DNA of 64,000 nucleotides from assembly GCF_001938945.1 (NCBI RefSeq), contig NZ_MKIO01000048.1:1-64000 (forward strand), given 5' to 3'. Positions within the stretch are counted from its first letter, which is position 1, and the number at the start of each line of letters is the position of its first letter. Shown here piece by piece: positions 1 through 7,798 of the stretch. The notes under the pieces were generated by a model. The model was given only the letters and a program-made list of their open reading frames with translations, was not told where the DNA came from and made no database searches. The stretch comes from Xaviernesmea rhizosphaerae. GTDB taxonomy: Bacteria; Pseudomonadota; Alphaproteobacteria; Rhizobiales; Rhizobiaceae. Made by a program: the position numbers and the translations under genes.

Positions 1-663
1 GACATAGGTCTCGATCCCCGGCGTCGACAGGCCGCCGGCCTGGGAGAGCAGGTCGAGGATACGGTCGCCGCCCTCGTTGAGTTCGATCTTGGCGGGATCG
101 TTGACATCGCCCAGCACGGCGACCTGGGCCGACTTGGTGGAGATCTTGGAAATGACCACCTGCGGCTCGATCGCGCGGTTCTGCAGGCGTTTCTGGATGT
201 CGCTCTGCACGGCCTCGACGCTGCGGCCGGCGACCGGGATGCGTCCGGCATAGGGGATGGTGATGGTGCCGTCCTTGCCCACGGTCTGGTTGGGCATGGT
301 CACGTAATTGCCCGGCCTGGAGCCGGCATCGGCGGGCACGAACAGGCCGCCGGACTGGCTTTCGAAAATGGAAACCTGGATGACGTCGCCGGGGCCGAGC
401 GGGAGATTGGGGGCGGGGCCGCGGCCGGCGCCGAAGCCGCGGAAGCTGTCGGCCGTGGTGATCGACTGCAGAAGAGCCAGGACGGTCTTGTTGATGTCGA
501 CAAGCGCGTAATCGACGCCGGCGCGACGGTCCTTGTTCGGCGAGCTGACCTTGACCGATGCCTGCGCCTCGACCCGGCCAAAGGAGGGGCCGGCCGTCGG
601 CGTCGACGTGCAGCCGGACAGGGTCAGAGCGGAGACCGCCGCCAGAAGAAGCGCCTTTCGCAT
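1..663 (-). CDS. Polysaccharide export outer-membrane lipoprotein (Wza/ExoF-like), 3' end outside window
   Basis: The first 221 codons are present and the gene runs off the left edge. The N-terminus is a lipoprotein signal: a basic start, a hydrophobic run and the lipobox LSGC, with Cys18 as the probable lipidated residue. The polysaccharide export domain follows, recognised by LGPGDVIQV (residues 89-97) and the strand motif DGTITIPYAGRIPVAG (131-146). VAVLGDVNDPA near residue 181 looks like the start of an SLBB domain. The family forms the outer-membrane channel for exopolysaccharide or capsule. The ATG at 663 is preceded by a GGAAGG-like ribosome site about 10 bases away. Which polysaccharide it exports cannot be told because the rest of the locus lies outside. 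Confidence 0.9.
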   Translation of the reverse strand, partial: MRKALLLAAVSALTLSGCTSTPTAGPSFGRVEAQASVKVSSPNKDRRAGVDYALVDINKTVLALLQSITTADSFRGFGAGRGPAPNLPLGPGDVIQVSIFESQSGGLFVPADAGSRPGNYVTMPNQTVGKDGTITIPYAGRIPVAGRSVEAVQSDIQKRLQNRAIEPQVVISKISTKSAQVAVLGDVNDPAKIELNEGGDRILDLLSQAGGLSTPGIETYV

Positions 664-817
664 GAGTGTATCACCTTCCATCAGAGGTCCCGTATTGCCT
701 TGAACTGCCTCATGTCCAATCTTGCTGATAGCAACCCATGGGGCCGCCTTCCCGTCGCTTCCGGCGGTATCGACGCCCTCGGCCGATGCAACAGCATCGC
801 TCTGCGGACTTCTCCTA

Positions 818-918
818 GAGCATCTGAGTGAAAATCAGACGCAGTCTGATGCTCCATGATTTTCTTTTTGCATCGAATTTCTCCGAAAAAACCGGTTCCC
901 ACGTTTTTGTCCGATGCT
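818..918 (-). repeat. Intergenic palindromic repeat, family 1 (copy 1)
   Basis: Read on the minus strand, this matches the element at 46926-47025 along its whole length: an AGCATCGGAC start, an ACCGGTTTTT core, a second half ending in GATGCTC, and two internal stem-loops. It lies in the intergenic region beside the export lipoprotein gene. Similar elements are common between genes in Rhizobiaceae, as I recall; the family assignment rests on internal comparison of copies in this window. Confidence 0.75.
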
Positions 919-1037
919 GTGCGTTTTGTCCGCTCCGATGGAATCAGGTCGGCGCGTCTCAAGGCCGTTTACTTGAAGCATAAGATTTGAAGCATAATCG
1001 TAGCGATCTTCGTTTCACGCCGGTCGGATAATGTCCT

Positions 1038-1136
1038 AAAGCGCGTCGCGATCTTTCACATTCGCTTCCCGCGCTTTCAGTTTTTGTTTTGCCGCAAGCC
1101 GTTATCGCGAAACCGGCAGCCAGTTTTGCGCGATAT
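1038..1136. repeat. Second intergenic repeat type (AAGCGCGTCGCGATC element)
   Basis: The segment begins AAGCGCGTCGCGATC, continues through a TTCAGTTTTTGTTTTGCCGC stretch and ends TTTTGCGCGAT, so its ends are roughly complementary (GCGCG/CGCGC). It resembles, from memory, a dispersed intergenic element of Agrobacterium and Rhizobium genomes. Only one copy is seen in this window. A further fragment similar to the end of repeat family 1 (ATTTTCAGTCTGACGCTCC) lies just after it at about 1163-1182. Confidence 0.5.
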
Positions 1137-1207
1137 CGTTGATATCCTCGGGTGGCGTGGATTTTCAGTCTGACGCTCCACAGCATCAGCCGGGATACAA
1201 AACCAGA

Positions 1208-1432
1208 TCAGATGCTCCCGATCTCCGGCGTTCCATCGGATCCTGCCGAAAGGGGATTGCCGACCTGCCGCACGATGAACGCGCCTGCGCGCGCGCCGCT
1301 GCTGTCGATAGCGATGCTGCTACGGTCGCGTTTTAGTTCCTGATAGGCCTGCGCCCCGGCGATAATCATCACCGACCACAAGACAGTCGATAAAACACTG
1401 GCCAGAAAAAGAGAGCGACATCGAAGGGTCAT
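1208..1432 (-). CDS. Possible small secreted or membrane protein, 74 aa
   Basis: This short frame starts with a basic segment followed by a hydrophobic run (LFLASVLSTVLWSVMIIAG, residues 8-26) and then a polar tail, which is the shape of a signal peptide or single membrane anchor. I do not recognise the protein. There is no good ribosome site directly before the ATG at 1432; an AAGGAG lies about 20 bases upstream, too far to be convincing. It sits in a region otherwise full of intergenic repeats, so it may be a chance frame. Confidence 0.3.
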   Translation of the reverse strand: MTLRCRSLFLASVLSTVLWSVMIIAGAQAYQELKRDRSSIAIDSSGARAGAFIVRQVGNPLSAGSDGTPEIGSI

Positions 1433-1911
1433 GTGCCGAGCTGTGTGAAAGTTTCTCCTTGAGACCTTCTATCGGTTGCCGCTTACGAAGAGGTTCGCGG
1501 CCATGGGGACATGCTTGTCTTCGATGCGGAATGATGAGACTTTCCTTAAAATTGTCGTAATATGGTAAATATTTCCTTAACACACTGCACGCGGTCGTTG
1601 CGCATCTTAGTTGCAGTCCGTTGGGCGGGGCCCGATTGGCGTGACTTTTGAACGCCTTGCCGCCTGATGATGCAGTAAATGATCGTATCGACGAGAGCGA
1701 TCGCCTGAGATGGTTTGTCGGTGATCAGGTCGGCACCGGCTGCTTGAAGAACCCGATTGTCTCGTTAGGACAAGGCCGGGTCTGACCGCGATCACCAATC
1801 AGGCCTGGAGCATCGAACCGAAAAGAGGTTGCCCCTGGAACCGGTTGTCGGCAGCTTGCCCCAAGCGTAGGCGCCCGCGGTTGCGGCCGATCCGGTCGCA
1901 ACCGCTCTGCT
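1433..1911. other. Non-coding stretch upstream of the small frame, no gene seen
   Basis: No frame with a convincing start, codon pattern or recognisable product was found here. The part near 1540-1580 is notably AT-rich for this genome and could hold a promoter for the minus-strand frame at 1208-1432, but I could not assign -35 and -10 boxes. Confidence 0.4.
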
Positions 1912-1929
1912 CCGGCGCCGAAGCGCCGG
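1912..1929 (-). terminator. GC-rich hairpin with UUCG loop after htpG
   Basis: Eight bases beyond the htpG stop, the minus strand reads CCGGCGC-TTCG-GCGCCGG, a perfect 7-bp stem closed by a UUCG tetraloop with a C-G closing pair, an especially stable RNA loop. There is no T-run, so it may protect the 3' end or assist Rho-dependent termination rather than act as a classic intrinsic terminator. Confidence 0.6.
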
Positions 1930-1937
1930 CTGTCGAA

Positions 1938-3899
1938 TCAAGCCTTCAAGGCGCGCTCCAGCAGGCGGGAAAGGCGCTCGGCGAAGGCGCGGGGGTCGGC
2001 CGGCTTGTCGCCATCGAGCACGCGAGCCTGGTCGAGCAGCAGCCGGGCCGCATCCTCGCGCAGCGCCGCCCTGTCCTCGCCGATCGCGGCGAGCGTCGCG
2101 ATCAAGGGATGGGCGGGATTGACTTCGAGGATCGGTTTGGCCGTTTCCTGCAGCCGGCCCGCGCCCTGCAGGATCTTCTCCAGCTGGCGGTCATAGCCAT
2201 CCTCCGGCGCCACGAGGCAGACCGCGCTTTCGGTCAGCCGGTCGGATGCCCTGACGTCGCTCACCTCCTGCGCCAGGATTGTCTTCGCCAAGCCGATGAA
2301 GCCGTCGGCGGCGGCGGTCTTGTCAACATCCTTGTCGGCGCCTTCCGCGCTGTCGGGCAGCGGGAAGCGCTTGAGATCAGCCGCCCCTTGTGTGATCGAG
2401 CGGAAGCTTTTCTCCTTGAAGCTCGGCGCGTTCATCGCCCAGAAGCTGTCGACGGAATCGGTGAGCAGCAGCACCTCGATGCCGCGCGCCCGGAAGCCCT
2501 CGAGCTGCGGCGAGGCCTTGATCTGGTCGAGCTGGGCGCCGCTGATGTAGTAGATCGCGTCCTGCCCTTCCTTGGCGTCCTTGACGTAATCCTCCAGCGT
2601 GCGCAGGCCCTCGCCGGAGGCGGTGGTCTTGAACAGGGAAAGCGCCAGCAGCTGCTCACGCCGCTCGAAATCCTCGTAAATGCCTTCCTTGATCACCCCG
2701 CCAAAGGTGGACCACAGGGTTTCGTAATCGCTGCGGGCATTGGCGAGCTGCTTTTCCAGCGCCTGGAGCACGCGGTTGGTCACGCCCTTCTTGATGACCT
2801 GCAGCACCGGGCTTTCCTGGATCATCTCGCGCGAGAGGTTGAGCGGCAGGTCGGCGGTGTCGACCAGGCCGCGTACGAAGCGCAGATAGCGCGGCAGGAT
2901 GTCGGCATCGTCGGTGATGAAGACGCGCTTCACATAGAGCTTCATCCGGCCCTTGCGGTCGGGATCGAAGAGATCGAAGGGCGCGACGGTCGGTACGAAG
3001 GCGAGCGCGGTATATTCCACCCGGCCTTCAGCGCGGTAATGCAGCGTCAGCGCCGGCGTGTCGTACTGGCCGGACAAGCCGCGATAGAAGTCGTTATAAT
3101 CGTCCTGCGAAATCTCGCTGCGGCTCCTTGTCCACAGCGCCGTGCCGTCCGTCAGCCGTTTCGGCTCCTCGCCGGGCTTCTCGACCAACTCGATCGGCAC
3201 CGGCACATGGCCGGACTGGGCCTTGATGATGCGCTCCACCGTCCAGCGGCTGGCATAGGTCTTGGCCTCTTCCATCAGCTGCAGGGTAATGCGCGTGCCG
3301 CGCGCGGGCGCGTCCGAAAGCTCTGCCGGGCGGATGTCGAAGCTGCCCTTGCCGTCGGAGGACCAGATCCAGGCCTCGTCCGTGCCGGCGCGCCGCGAGA
3401 TCACGTCCACCCGGTCGGCCACCATGAAGCAGGAATAGAAGCCGACACCGAACTGGCCGATCAGCTGGGCGGTGTCGCCCTCGCTCTTGCCGCCCTCGCT
3501 CTCGCGCTCCTCGGCCGCGCGCGCGGGCTTGCCGCTCTGCAGCCGCTCCATGAAGGCGCGCGTGCCGGAGCGGGCGATGGTGCCCAGTGCATCGATCAGC
3601 TCGGCGCGGCTCATGCCGATGCCATTGTCTTCGAGCGTCAGCCGGCGGCCCTCTTCGTCCAGCGTCAGCCGGATGCGGCTTTCACCGTCCCCGGCGTTGA
3701 GGCCCGGCGTGGTGATCGCCTCGTAACGCAGCTTTTCGCAGGCATCGGCGGCATTGGAGATCAGTTCGCGCAGGAAGACGTCCTTATCGGAATAAACCGA
3801 ATGGACCATCATATGCAGCAGGCGGGAGACATCGGCTTCAAAGCTGTGATGTTCGCCCGACATGTCCGCCGTCGACGTTTCTGCGGTCGCTGTGGTCAT
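1938..3899 (-). CDS. htpG: Chaperone protein HtpG (Hsp90 family)
   Basis: The 653-residue product is full length for bacterial Hsp90. It is an ATP-driven cytosolic chaperone acting as a dimer. The N-terminal GHKL ATPase motifs are present: LRELISNAADA (residues 43-53), DNGIGM (91-96) and GQFGVGFYS (148-156). The middle and C-terminal dimerisation domains follow at normal length. The ATG at 3899 is preferred because AAGGAG lies 11 bases upstream; an in-frame ATG at 3968 would add 23 residues that do not look like Hsp90. It stands alone on the minus strand, followed by a stable hairpin. I could not confirm a heat-shock sigma (RpoH) promoter. Confidence 0.97.
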   Translation of the reverse strand: MTTATAETSTADMSGEHHSFEADVSRLLHMMVHSVYSDKDVFLRELISNAADACEKLRYEAITTPGLNAGDGESRIRLTLDEEGRRLTLEDNGIGMSRAELIDALGTIARSGTRAFMERLQSGKPARAAEERESEGGKSEGDTAQLIGQFGVGFYSCFMVADRVDVISRRAGTDEAWIWSSDGKGSFDIRPAELSDAPARGTRITLQLMEEAKTYASRWTVERIIKAQSGHVPVPIELVEKPGEEPKRLTDGTALWTRSRSEISQDDYNDFYRGLSGQYDTPALTLHYRAEGRVEYTALAFVPTVAPFDLFDPDRKGRMKLYVKRVFITDDADILPRYLRFVRGLVDTADLPLNLSREMIQESPVLQVIKKGVTNRVLQALEKQLANARSDYETLWSTFGGVIKEGIYEDFERREQLLALSLFKTTASGEGLRTLEDYVKDAKEGQDAIYYISGAQLDQIKASPQLEGFRARGIEVLLLTDSVDSFWAMNAPSFKEKSFRSITQGAADLKRFPLPDSAEGADKDVDKTAAADGFIGLAKTILAQEVSDVRASDRLTESAVCLVAPEDGYDRQLEKILQGAGRLQETAKPILEVNPAHPLIATLAAIGEDRAALREDAARLLLDQARVLDGDKPADPRAFAERLSRLLERALKA

Positions 3900-4003
3900 C
3901 GCTGAAATCTCTCCTTGTCCTTGCATGTTGGTCTGTGCATGTCGCAAATTGCGTCCGTCAGGTGGCAAGGGCGAAGGCGAAAATCAAGAGAGAGGCCGCG
4001 TGT

Positions 4004-4768
4004 TCAAGCACGGGTCGCGACCAGGAAGAAGCGCGGAAAGCGCAGGAGCCGCCGGCCATCGCTGCGCAGGGGATAGGCGGCATCGATCCGTGCCGCGTAA
4101 TCCTTGAGAAATGCCTGGCTGTGGTGTTCCCCGGCTGCCTGGAGATAGGGGCGCAGCCCCGTGCCCTTCACCCATTCGACGATTGCCGCGGCATCGGTCA
4201 TGGGGTGCTGGTAGATCGTGTGCCAGAGATCGAGGCGGCGCGTGAGCGGCGACAGACGGTCGTAATAGGTCTCGGCGGCGGGAAGCGGCGGGCGCTGCAG
4301 GCCCCTACATCTCTCCGCCCATGGACCGGCCTTGGCCGCTTCCTCCATCATCCGGTGCGAGGGCTCGTCGAGATTGTCGGGCATCTGCACAGCGAGCACG
4401 CCGCCCGAGGGCAGGGCTTCGAGCAGCCGGGCGAGAATGTCGAGATGGCCGGGCAGCCACTGGAACACCGCATTGGCATAGAGCAGATCGGTTTCGGGTG
4501 CCGGCGCCCATTGGGCAAGATCGGCCTGGACGAAAGGGGTCTCGGGCAGCCGCCGGCGGGCCGCGGCCAGCATGTCCGCGTCGCCATCCAGTCCGCTCAC
4601 CGCGGCAAGGCCGAAGCGCTCCACCAGAAGCTCCGTGGAATTGCCGGGGCCGCAGCCGAGATCGACGATATGGCGGGCGGTTTCGAGCGGCACCTGCGCC
4701 AGAAGATCGCGCGCCGGCCGCGTGCGTTCATCCTCGAAGCGGAGATATTGGGCGGCAGACCAGGCCAT
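4004..4768 (-). CDS. tam: Trans-aconitate 2-methyltransferase
   Basis: The 254-residue protein has the class I methyltransferase SAM-binding motif VDLGCGPGNST (residues 35-45), the acidic residue after strand 2 in GLDGDADML, and FVQADLAQW further on. Its length and the start MAWSAAQYLRFEDERTRP are typical of Tam, which methylates trans-aconitate to relieve inhibition of aconitase and isocitrate enzymes. The ATG at 4768 is supported by GGAGG seven bases upstream; a longer reading to 4903 adds a low-complexity Pro/Arg leader without a ribosome site. It ends 104 bases before htpG begins, in the same direction, but no coupling is evident. Confidence 0.92.
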   Translation of the reverse strand: MAWSAAQYLRFEDERTRPARDLLAQVPLETARHIVDLGCGPGNSTELLVERFGLAAVSGLDGDADMLAAARRRLPETPFVQADLAQWAPAPETDLLYANAVFQWLPGHLDILARLLEALPSGGVLAVQMPDNLDEPSHRMMEEAAKAGPWAERCRGLQRPPLPAAETYYDRLSPLTRRLDLWHTIYQHPMTDAAAIVEWVKGTGLRPYLQAAGEHHSQAFLKDYAARIDAAYPLRSDGRRLLRFPRFFLVATRA

Positions 4769-4936
4769 GGAACGTCCTCCTTGTGGTGCGCGGCCGGGGC
4801 CCGGCCGAGTGCGCGGGCCGCCGGGGGCGCTCAAGCATCGGAGCGAAAAGGGGCGACCGAAAGGCGGTCCCCGCGTCTCGCTCGCAGGCTCAAGGCAAGC
4901 CATAGGCCGATTCGCGCGCGCCGTCGCCGGGCTTCG

Positions 4937-5587
4937 TCAGCCGTCCGGCACGCCGCCGGCTGCCACAAGCGCTTGCGGCGTATCGACATCGAGATGGGCC
5001 GCAGGGCCAAGTTCGACCGCAAGCACGGGGATGTCCGTGGCCGCGATGATGCGGCGCGCGCCTTCGTCGCCCGTCAGCGCCGCGAGCGCCGGAAACAGGC
5101 TGCGCGGCAGGATCACCGGATTGCCCGGCCGTCCTTCGCTGGTCGCGCGCACGATCGCCTGAGTCCCGGCCTGCTCGAATCGTGTAATCAACAGGTCGAG
5201 ATCATCATGGGTCAGGCCCGGCATGTCCGCCAGCATCACCAGAATGCCTTTCGGCGCGTCCATCCGCATGCTGCCGGCTGTCGTCAGTGTGCTGAGGTGC
5301 CGCACGCCGAGCGCCAGAGAGCTTCCCATGCCTTGGGCATGATCCGGATTGTGGAGAAGGCGAAGGGACAGGCCGGCAAGTGCGGCTTCGATGGCCTGCG
5401 CACGGTCGCCCGTGACCACGGTCACCTCCCGGGCGCGGCTGGCAAGGGCGATCGCCGCCATCCGCCGCACCAGCGGCACGCCGCCGAACCGGGCCAGCAG
5501 CTTGTTCGGCCCGCCCATGCGCCGGCTGGCCCCGGCCGCAAGGAGGAGCAGCGCGACAGAGGAGGGCCTTGTCCTGTTCAGAGACAT
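4937..5587 (-). CDS. MobA-like nucleotidyltransferase (molybdenum cofactor cytidylyl/guanylyltransferase type)
   Basis: The 216-residue product carries the nucleotidyltransferase signature LAAGASRRMGGPNKLL (residues 16-31) and the metal-binding segment VMLADMPGLT, followed by the GRPGNPVILP motif common to MocA/MobA-like proteins. Such enzymes attach CMP or GMP to molybdopterin. Which nucleotide is used cannot be decided here, and no molybdoenzyme gene is adjacent. The ATG at 5587 was chosen because the conserved domain starts right after it; its ribosome site is weak, and an in-frame upstream ATG exists in MPSGETILERD. Confidence 0.8.
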   Translation of the reverse strand: MSLNRTRPSSVALLLLAAGASRRMGGPNKLLARFGGVPLVRRMAAIALASRAREVTVVTGDRAQAIEAALAGLSLRLLHNPDHAQGMGSSLALGVRHLSTLTTAGSMRMDAPKGILVMLADMPGLTHDDLDLLITRFEQAGTQAIVRATSEGRPGNPVILPRSLFPALAALTGDEGARRIIAATDIPVLAVELGPAAHLDVDTPQALVAAGGVPDG

Positions 5588-5800
5588 TTCATTTGCCGAA
5601 TGGGGGTCTCGCTCCAGGATCGTCTCTCCGCTTGGCATGGGGAAGGGCGTGTACGGTTCTGCCAGGATATAGGGCAGGACCGGCGCGGCGTCGCGCGGAG
5701 CACTCCGCTTTTGCAATCCCGCGATCGGAGGCGTTGACCCCTGCGAGAGAGGGCAGACCTCTCCGCCATTTCCTGCCCGAAAAAGGGATGCCTCCACGCG

Positions 5801-5837
5801 AAAAAGCCGGCGGCGCCTTTAGGCACCACCGGCTTCT
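5801..5837 (-). terminator. Rho-independent terminator of the DUF892 gene
   Basis: On the minus strand AAGCCGG and CCGGCTT arms enclose a second imperfect GGTGCC/GGCGCC stem with loop TAAA, followed by TTTTTC. It lies about 60 bases after the stop of the DUF892 gene at 5895-6407. Confidence 0.8.
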
Positions 5838-5844
5838 CATCATC

Positions 5845-5890
5845 GGGTCTTTGCGAAAAGCGGTTTCCGCTTTTCGGTCCGAGGCCCTTT
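5845..5890. repeat. Intergenic palindromic repeat, family 1 (half copy)
   Basis: Contains GCGAAAAGCGGTTTCCGCTTTTCGG followed by TCCGAGGCCC, a strong internal palindrome that corresponds to the CCGAAAA...TTTTCGG stem of the full-length copies. It separates the DUF892 stop codon from its terminator. Confidence 0.55.
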
Positions 5891-5894
5891 AATG

Positions 5895-6407
5895 TCAGGC
5901 GGCCTTCTGGCCCTTCTTCTGGCCCTTGTCATTGGCCGAGCCTTCGGCCAGCTGGGTCAGGGCCTCGTCCGTGGCGGATTCTTCCTGAAGGGTGGCGTCG
6001 AGCAGTTCGACGGCTTCGTTCATGCCGAGCTTCTGCGCCCACGCCTTCAGCGTGCCATAGCGCGCGATTTCATAGTGCTCGACAGCCTGGGCAGAGGAGA
6101 TCAGGCCGGCATCGATGGCGGCCGTACCCTTGTAGTCCTCGATGATTTCCTCGCCCTCGGCGATGATGCCCTGGATGGCTTCGCAGGTCTTGCCGCGGGC
6201 CGGCTTGCCGACCAGTTCGAAGACCTGCTGCAGCCGTTCGATCTGGCCTTCGGTTTCTTCCTTGTGCTTCTGGAAGGCGGCCTTCAACTCTTCGGACTGG
6301 GCGGCGCGCGCCATCTTCGGCAGGGCACGAGCGATCTGGCGCTCGGCGAAGTAGATGTCCTTGAGCGTGTCGATGAAGAGGTCGTTCAGGGTCTTTTCGG
6401 TAGCCAT
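5895..6407 (-). CDS. DUF892 (YciE/YciF-like) ferritin-like protein, first paralogue
   Basis: The 170-residue protein is a predicted four-helix ferritin-like fold. Family marks include LNDLFIDTLKDIYFAE near the start, EELKAAFQKHKEET, and SAQAVEHYEIARYGTLKAW in the third helix. The tail is Lys/Gly-rich (KGQKKGQKAA). The family is linked to general stress in Proteobacteria and its exact reaction is unknown. AAGGAG lies eight bases before the ATG. No GGAAC-type stress promoter was found directly upstream, so it may be co-transcribed with the gene at 6580-7182, 172 bases upstream in the same direction. A second copy is at 13092-13607. Confidence 0.9.
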   Translation of the reverse strand: MATEKTLNDLFIDTLKDIYFAERQIARALPKMARAAQSEELKAAFQKHKEETEGQIERLQQVFELVGKPARGKTCEAIQGIIAEGEEIIEDYKGTAAIDAGLISSAQAVEHYEIARYGTLKAWAQKLGMNEAVELLDATLQEESATDEALTQLAEGSANDKGQKKGQKAA

Positions 6408-6579
6408 TCTCGTTCTCCTTGGAATTTGTTTGTCAGGGAATTCGGGTTCTCCGCTTGTCCCTTTGGTCTGCGCTAGAGGGTGATGCTTGGGCGGTTAAGG
6501 CGTGAGGCGGGGGCCGGCACAGATTGGCAGCTGCGTTGTCCGCCTGGCTGCCGCCCTGTGTCACGACCGGCCGCGCGGG

Positions 6580-7182
6580 TCAGAACCAGGAACGGCGCCG
6601 AGAGTTGCGTGGGTCCATCTCAGAAAGACGATGAAAAAGATCCTGGGAGGCGTCGTGCAGCTGTGCACCCATCTGGCGGGGCGGGCGGGCGATCAGATAG
6701 ACCGCAAGGCTCGCCAGTCCTGCCAGCGCAGCCGTGGCATAGGGGCGCTCCATCGCCTTTTCCCGCACGATCTGTCCGGCTTCTCCAACCTTTTCGCCGG
6801 CGCGGCTGGCGGCGGCCTTCGACAGGCGTCCCAGCGTGGCGGTGATATTGGCAAGCTCCTGGCGCATGGCGGCCAGATCGGCCTCGTGACACGAGCGGCC
6901 TTCGCCTTCGATCACGGTGAGCGCTTTCGAGCGTGTGCCAGCGTCAAAGGGGGCCCTGCTTGTCGCCTGGTCAGCCTCATCCTTCGACTCGTCCTTGCCG
7001 ATATCATTGCCGGAAGCGGGTATGTCGGCTTTGGCATCCTGTCGCGAGGTTCGCGAGAGGTTCTCGATGGTCTCGCGTGCTGCGTCGTCGCGGCGATCGA
7101 TGGCCTCAAGGGCATCATCGACAAACGGGGTGCCGTCCATGGGCACCACGCCTTTGGGTACGGGCTGACCGATCTCCGTCAT
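6580..7182 (-). CDS. Membrane-anchored stress protein, DUF883/ElaB-like C-terminus
   Basis: The 200-residue product is hydrophilic and probably disordered for its first 95 residues. A predicted amphipathic helix follows (about 103-145), then a single hydrophobic segment after ERPYATAALAGLASLAV (145-161), and a basic tail ending RRRSWF. The arrangement of helix, ERPYA and C-terminal membrane segment is that of ElaB/YqjD/DUF883 proteins, which tether to the inner membrane and in E. coli relate to stationary phase. A GGAAC-N18-TT promoter lies 56 bases upstream. The ribosome site is GGAG. Function is not established. Confidence 0.75.
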   Translation of the reverse strand: MTEIGQPVPKGVVPMDGTPFVDDALEAIDRRDDAARETIENLSRTSRQDAKADIPASGNDIGKDESKDEADQATSRAPFDAGTRSKALTVIEGEGRSCHEADLAAMRQELANITATLGRLSKAAASRAGEKVGEAGQIVREKAMERPYATAALAGLASLAVYLIARPPRQMGAQLHDASQDLFHRLSEMDPRNSRRRSWF

Positions 7183-7237
7183 GGGGGGTCTCCTTCATGA
7201 TCTCGCAGGAATGGGGTGCGTTTGCTTTCCCATCCCA

Positions 7238-7262
7238 AATGAGCGGGACCCTAAGATGTTCC
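7238..7262 (-). promoter_or_regulatory. Putative EcfG/RpoE2-type general stress promoter
   Basis: On the minus strand GGAAC (7262-7258) is followed after 17 bases by ATT, fitting the GGAAC-N18-TT consensus known for rhizobial RpoE2. It ends 56 bases before the DUF883-like gene start at 7182 and lies back to back with the plus-strand site at 7332-7356. Confidence 0.55.
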
Positions 7263-7331
7263 CTCTGCCGGTGGAGACGGCAGGCACGATCGCGATCGTG
7301 CGGCAGGGCGGCGCTGCCAAGGTCGCATGAC

Positions 7332-7356
7332 GGAACCTAACATCGGGGCAGGGGTT
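7332..7356 (+). promoter_or_regulatory. Putative EcfG/RpoE2-type general stress promoter
   Basis: GGAAC (7332-7336) is followed after 17 bases by GTT (7354-7356), an exact match to the alphaproteobacterial EcfG consensus. The gene for the hydrophilin-like protein begins 42 bases further on. Confidence 0.7.
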
Positions 7357-7397
7357 AGCATTCCACAGCCTCAAACCGACGATGGAAGGATCTCCGC

Positions 7398-7697
7398 ATG
7401 GACAAGTCGAGACAGATAGAGGGCGCCGACGCGGATCTGCGCGGTCAGGACCCTGCGGAAGGCGCGCGCGACATTATCGACCACGAGCTTGCGCGCTCGC
7501 AGGGCGAGAGCGACGATCAGACGGAGAAGGGCGCCTCGGATAAGAAGAGCTTGGAAAAGGATAGTGGCGGCAAAGCGAACGACACACCCCATCCCGCCGG
7601 TCCGCATGCCCGCCCCGATCTGACGGACAAGAGCCGCACGCCCGGCGCGGGAACGCTGGCCGAAGACAGCCCCGATACCGATCCCGGCGCCGGTTGA
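7398..7697 (+). CDS. Hydrophilin-like disordered protein, 99 aa
   Basis: The product has almost no hydrophobic residues and is rich in Asp, Glu, Lys, Gly and Pro. It has no Cys, signal peptide or membrane segment. This composition is that of hydrophilins or LEA-like desiccation proteins, but no named domain was recognised. AAGGA lies a few bases before the ATG. An exact GGAAC-N17-GTT site lies immediately upstream, which supports expression under general stress. It is transcribed away from the DUF883-like gene and toward frcA, with a shared hairpin between the two converging genes. Confidence 0.7.
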   Translation: MDKSRQIEGADADLRGQDPAEGARDIIDHELARSQGESDDQTEKGASDKKSLEKDSGGKANDTPHPAGPHARPDLTDKSRTPGAGTLAEDSPDTDPGAG

Positions 7698-7738
7698 CGC
7701 CAGTCAGACACCGTCGGCCGCAGGATATCTGAACGCAG

Positions 7739-7771
7739 AACGCCGCGCTTGCCTTGAGCAAGCGCAGCGTT
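7739..7771. terminator. Bidirectional hairpin between the hydrophilin-like gene and frcA
   Basis: Two 14-base arms (7739-7752 and 7758-7771) pair at 13 of 14 positions around a 5-base loop. It lies between converging genes and could end both transcripts, though the T-tracts are weak. Confidence 0.65.
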
Positions 7772-7798
7772 GTCATGTGAGCTCGATGGCGAAAAGCC

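Noticed and set aside
1845..3905. 686-codon open frame on the plus strand across htpG
   Set aside because: It is the mirror of htpG. GC-rich third positions remove stops from the opposite strand; the translation is Gln/Arg/Leu/Ala-rich with no recognisable domain.
3900..4000. RpoH-type heat-shock promoter for htpG
   Set aside because: A CCCTTGCC element is visible on the minus strand, but no matching -10 sequence at the right spacing was found.
3935..5737. 600-codon plus-strand open frame over the tam and MobA-like genes
   Set aside because: It overlaps two well-supported minus-strand genes and their intergenic region and has only low-complexity composition.
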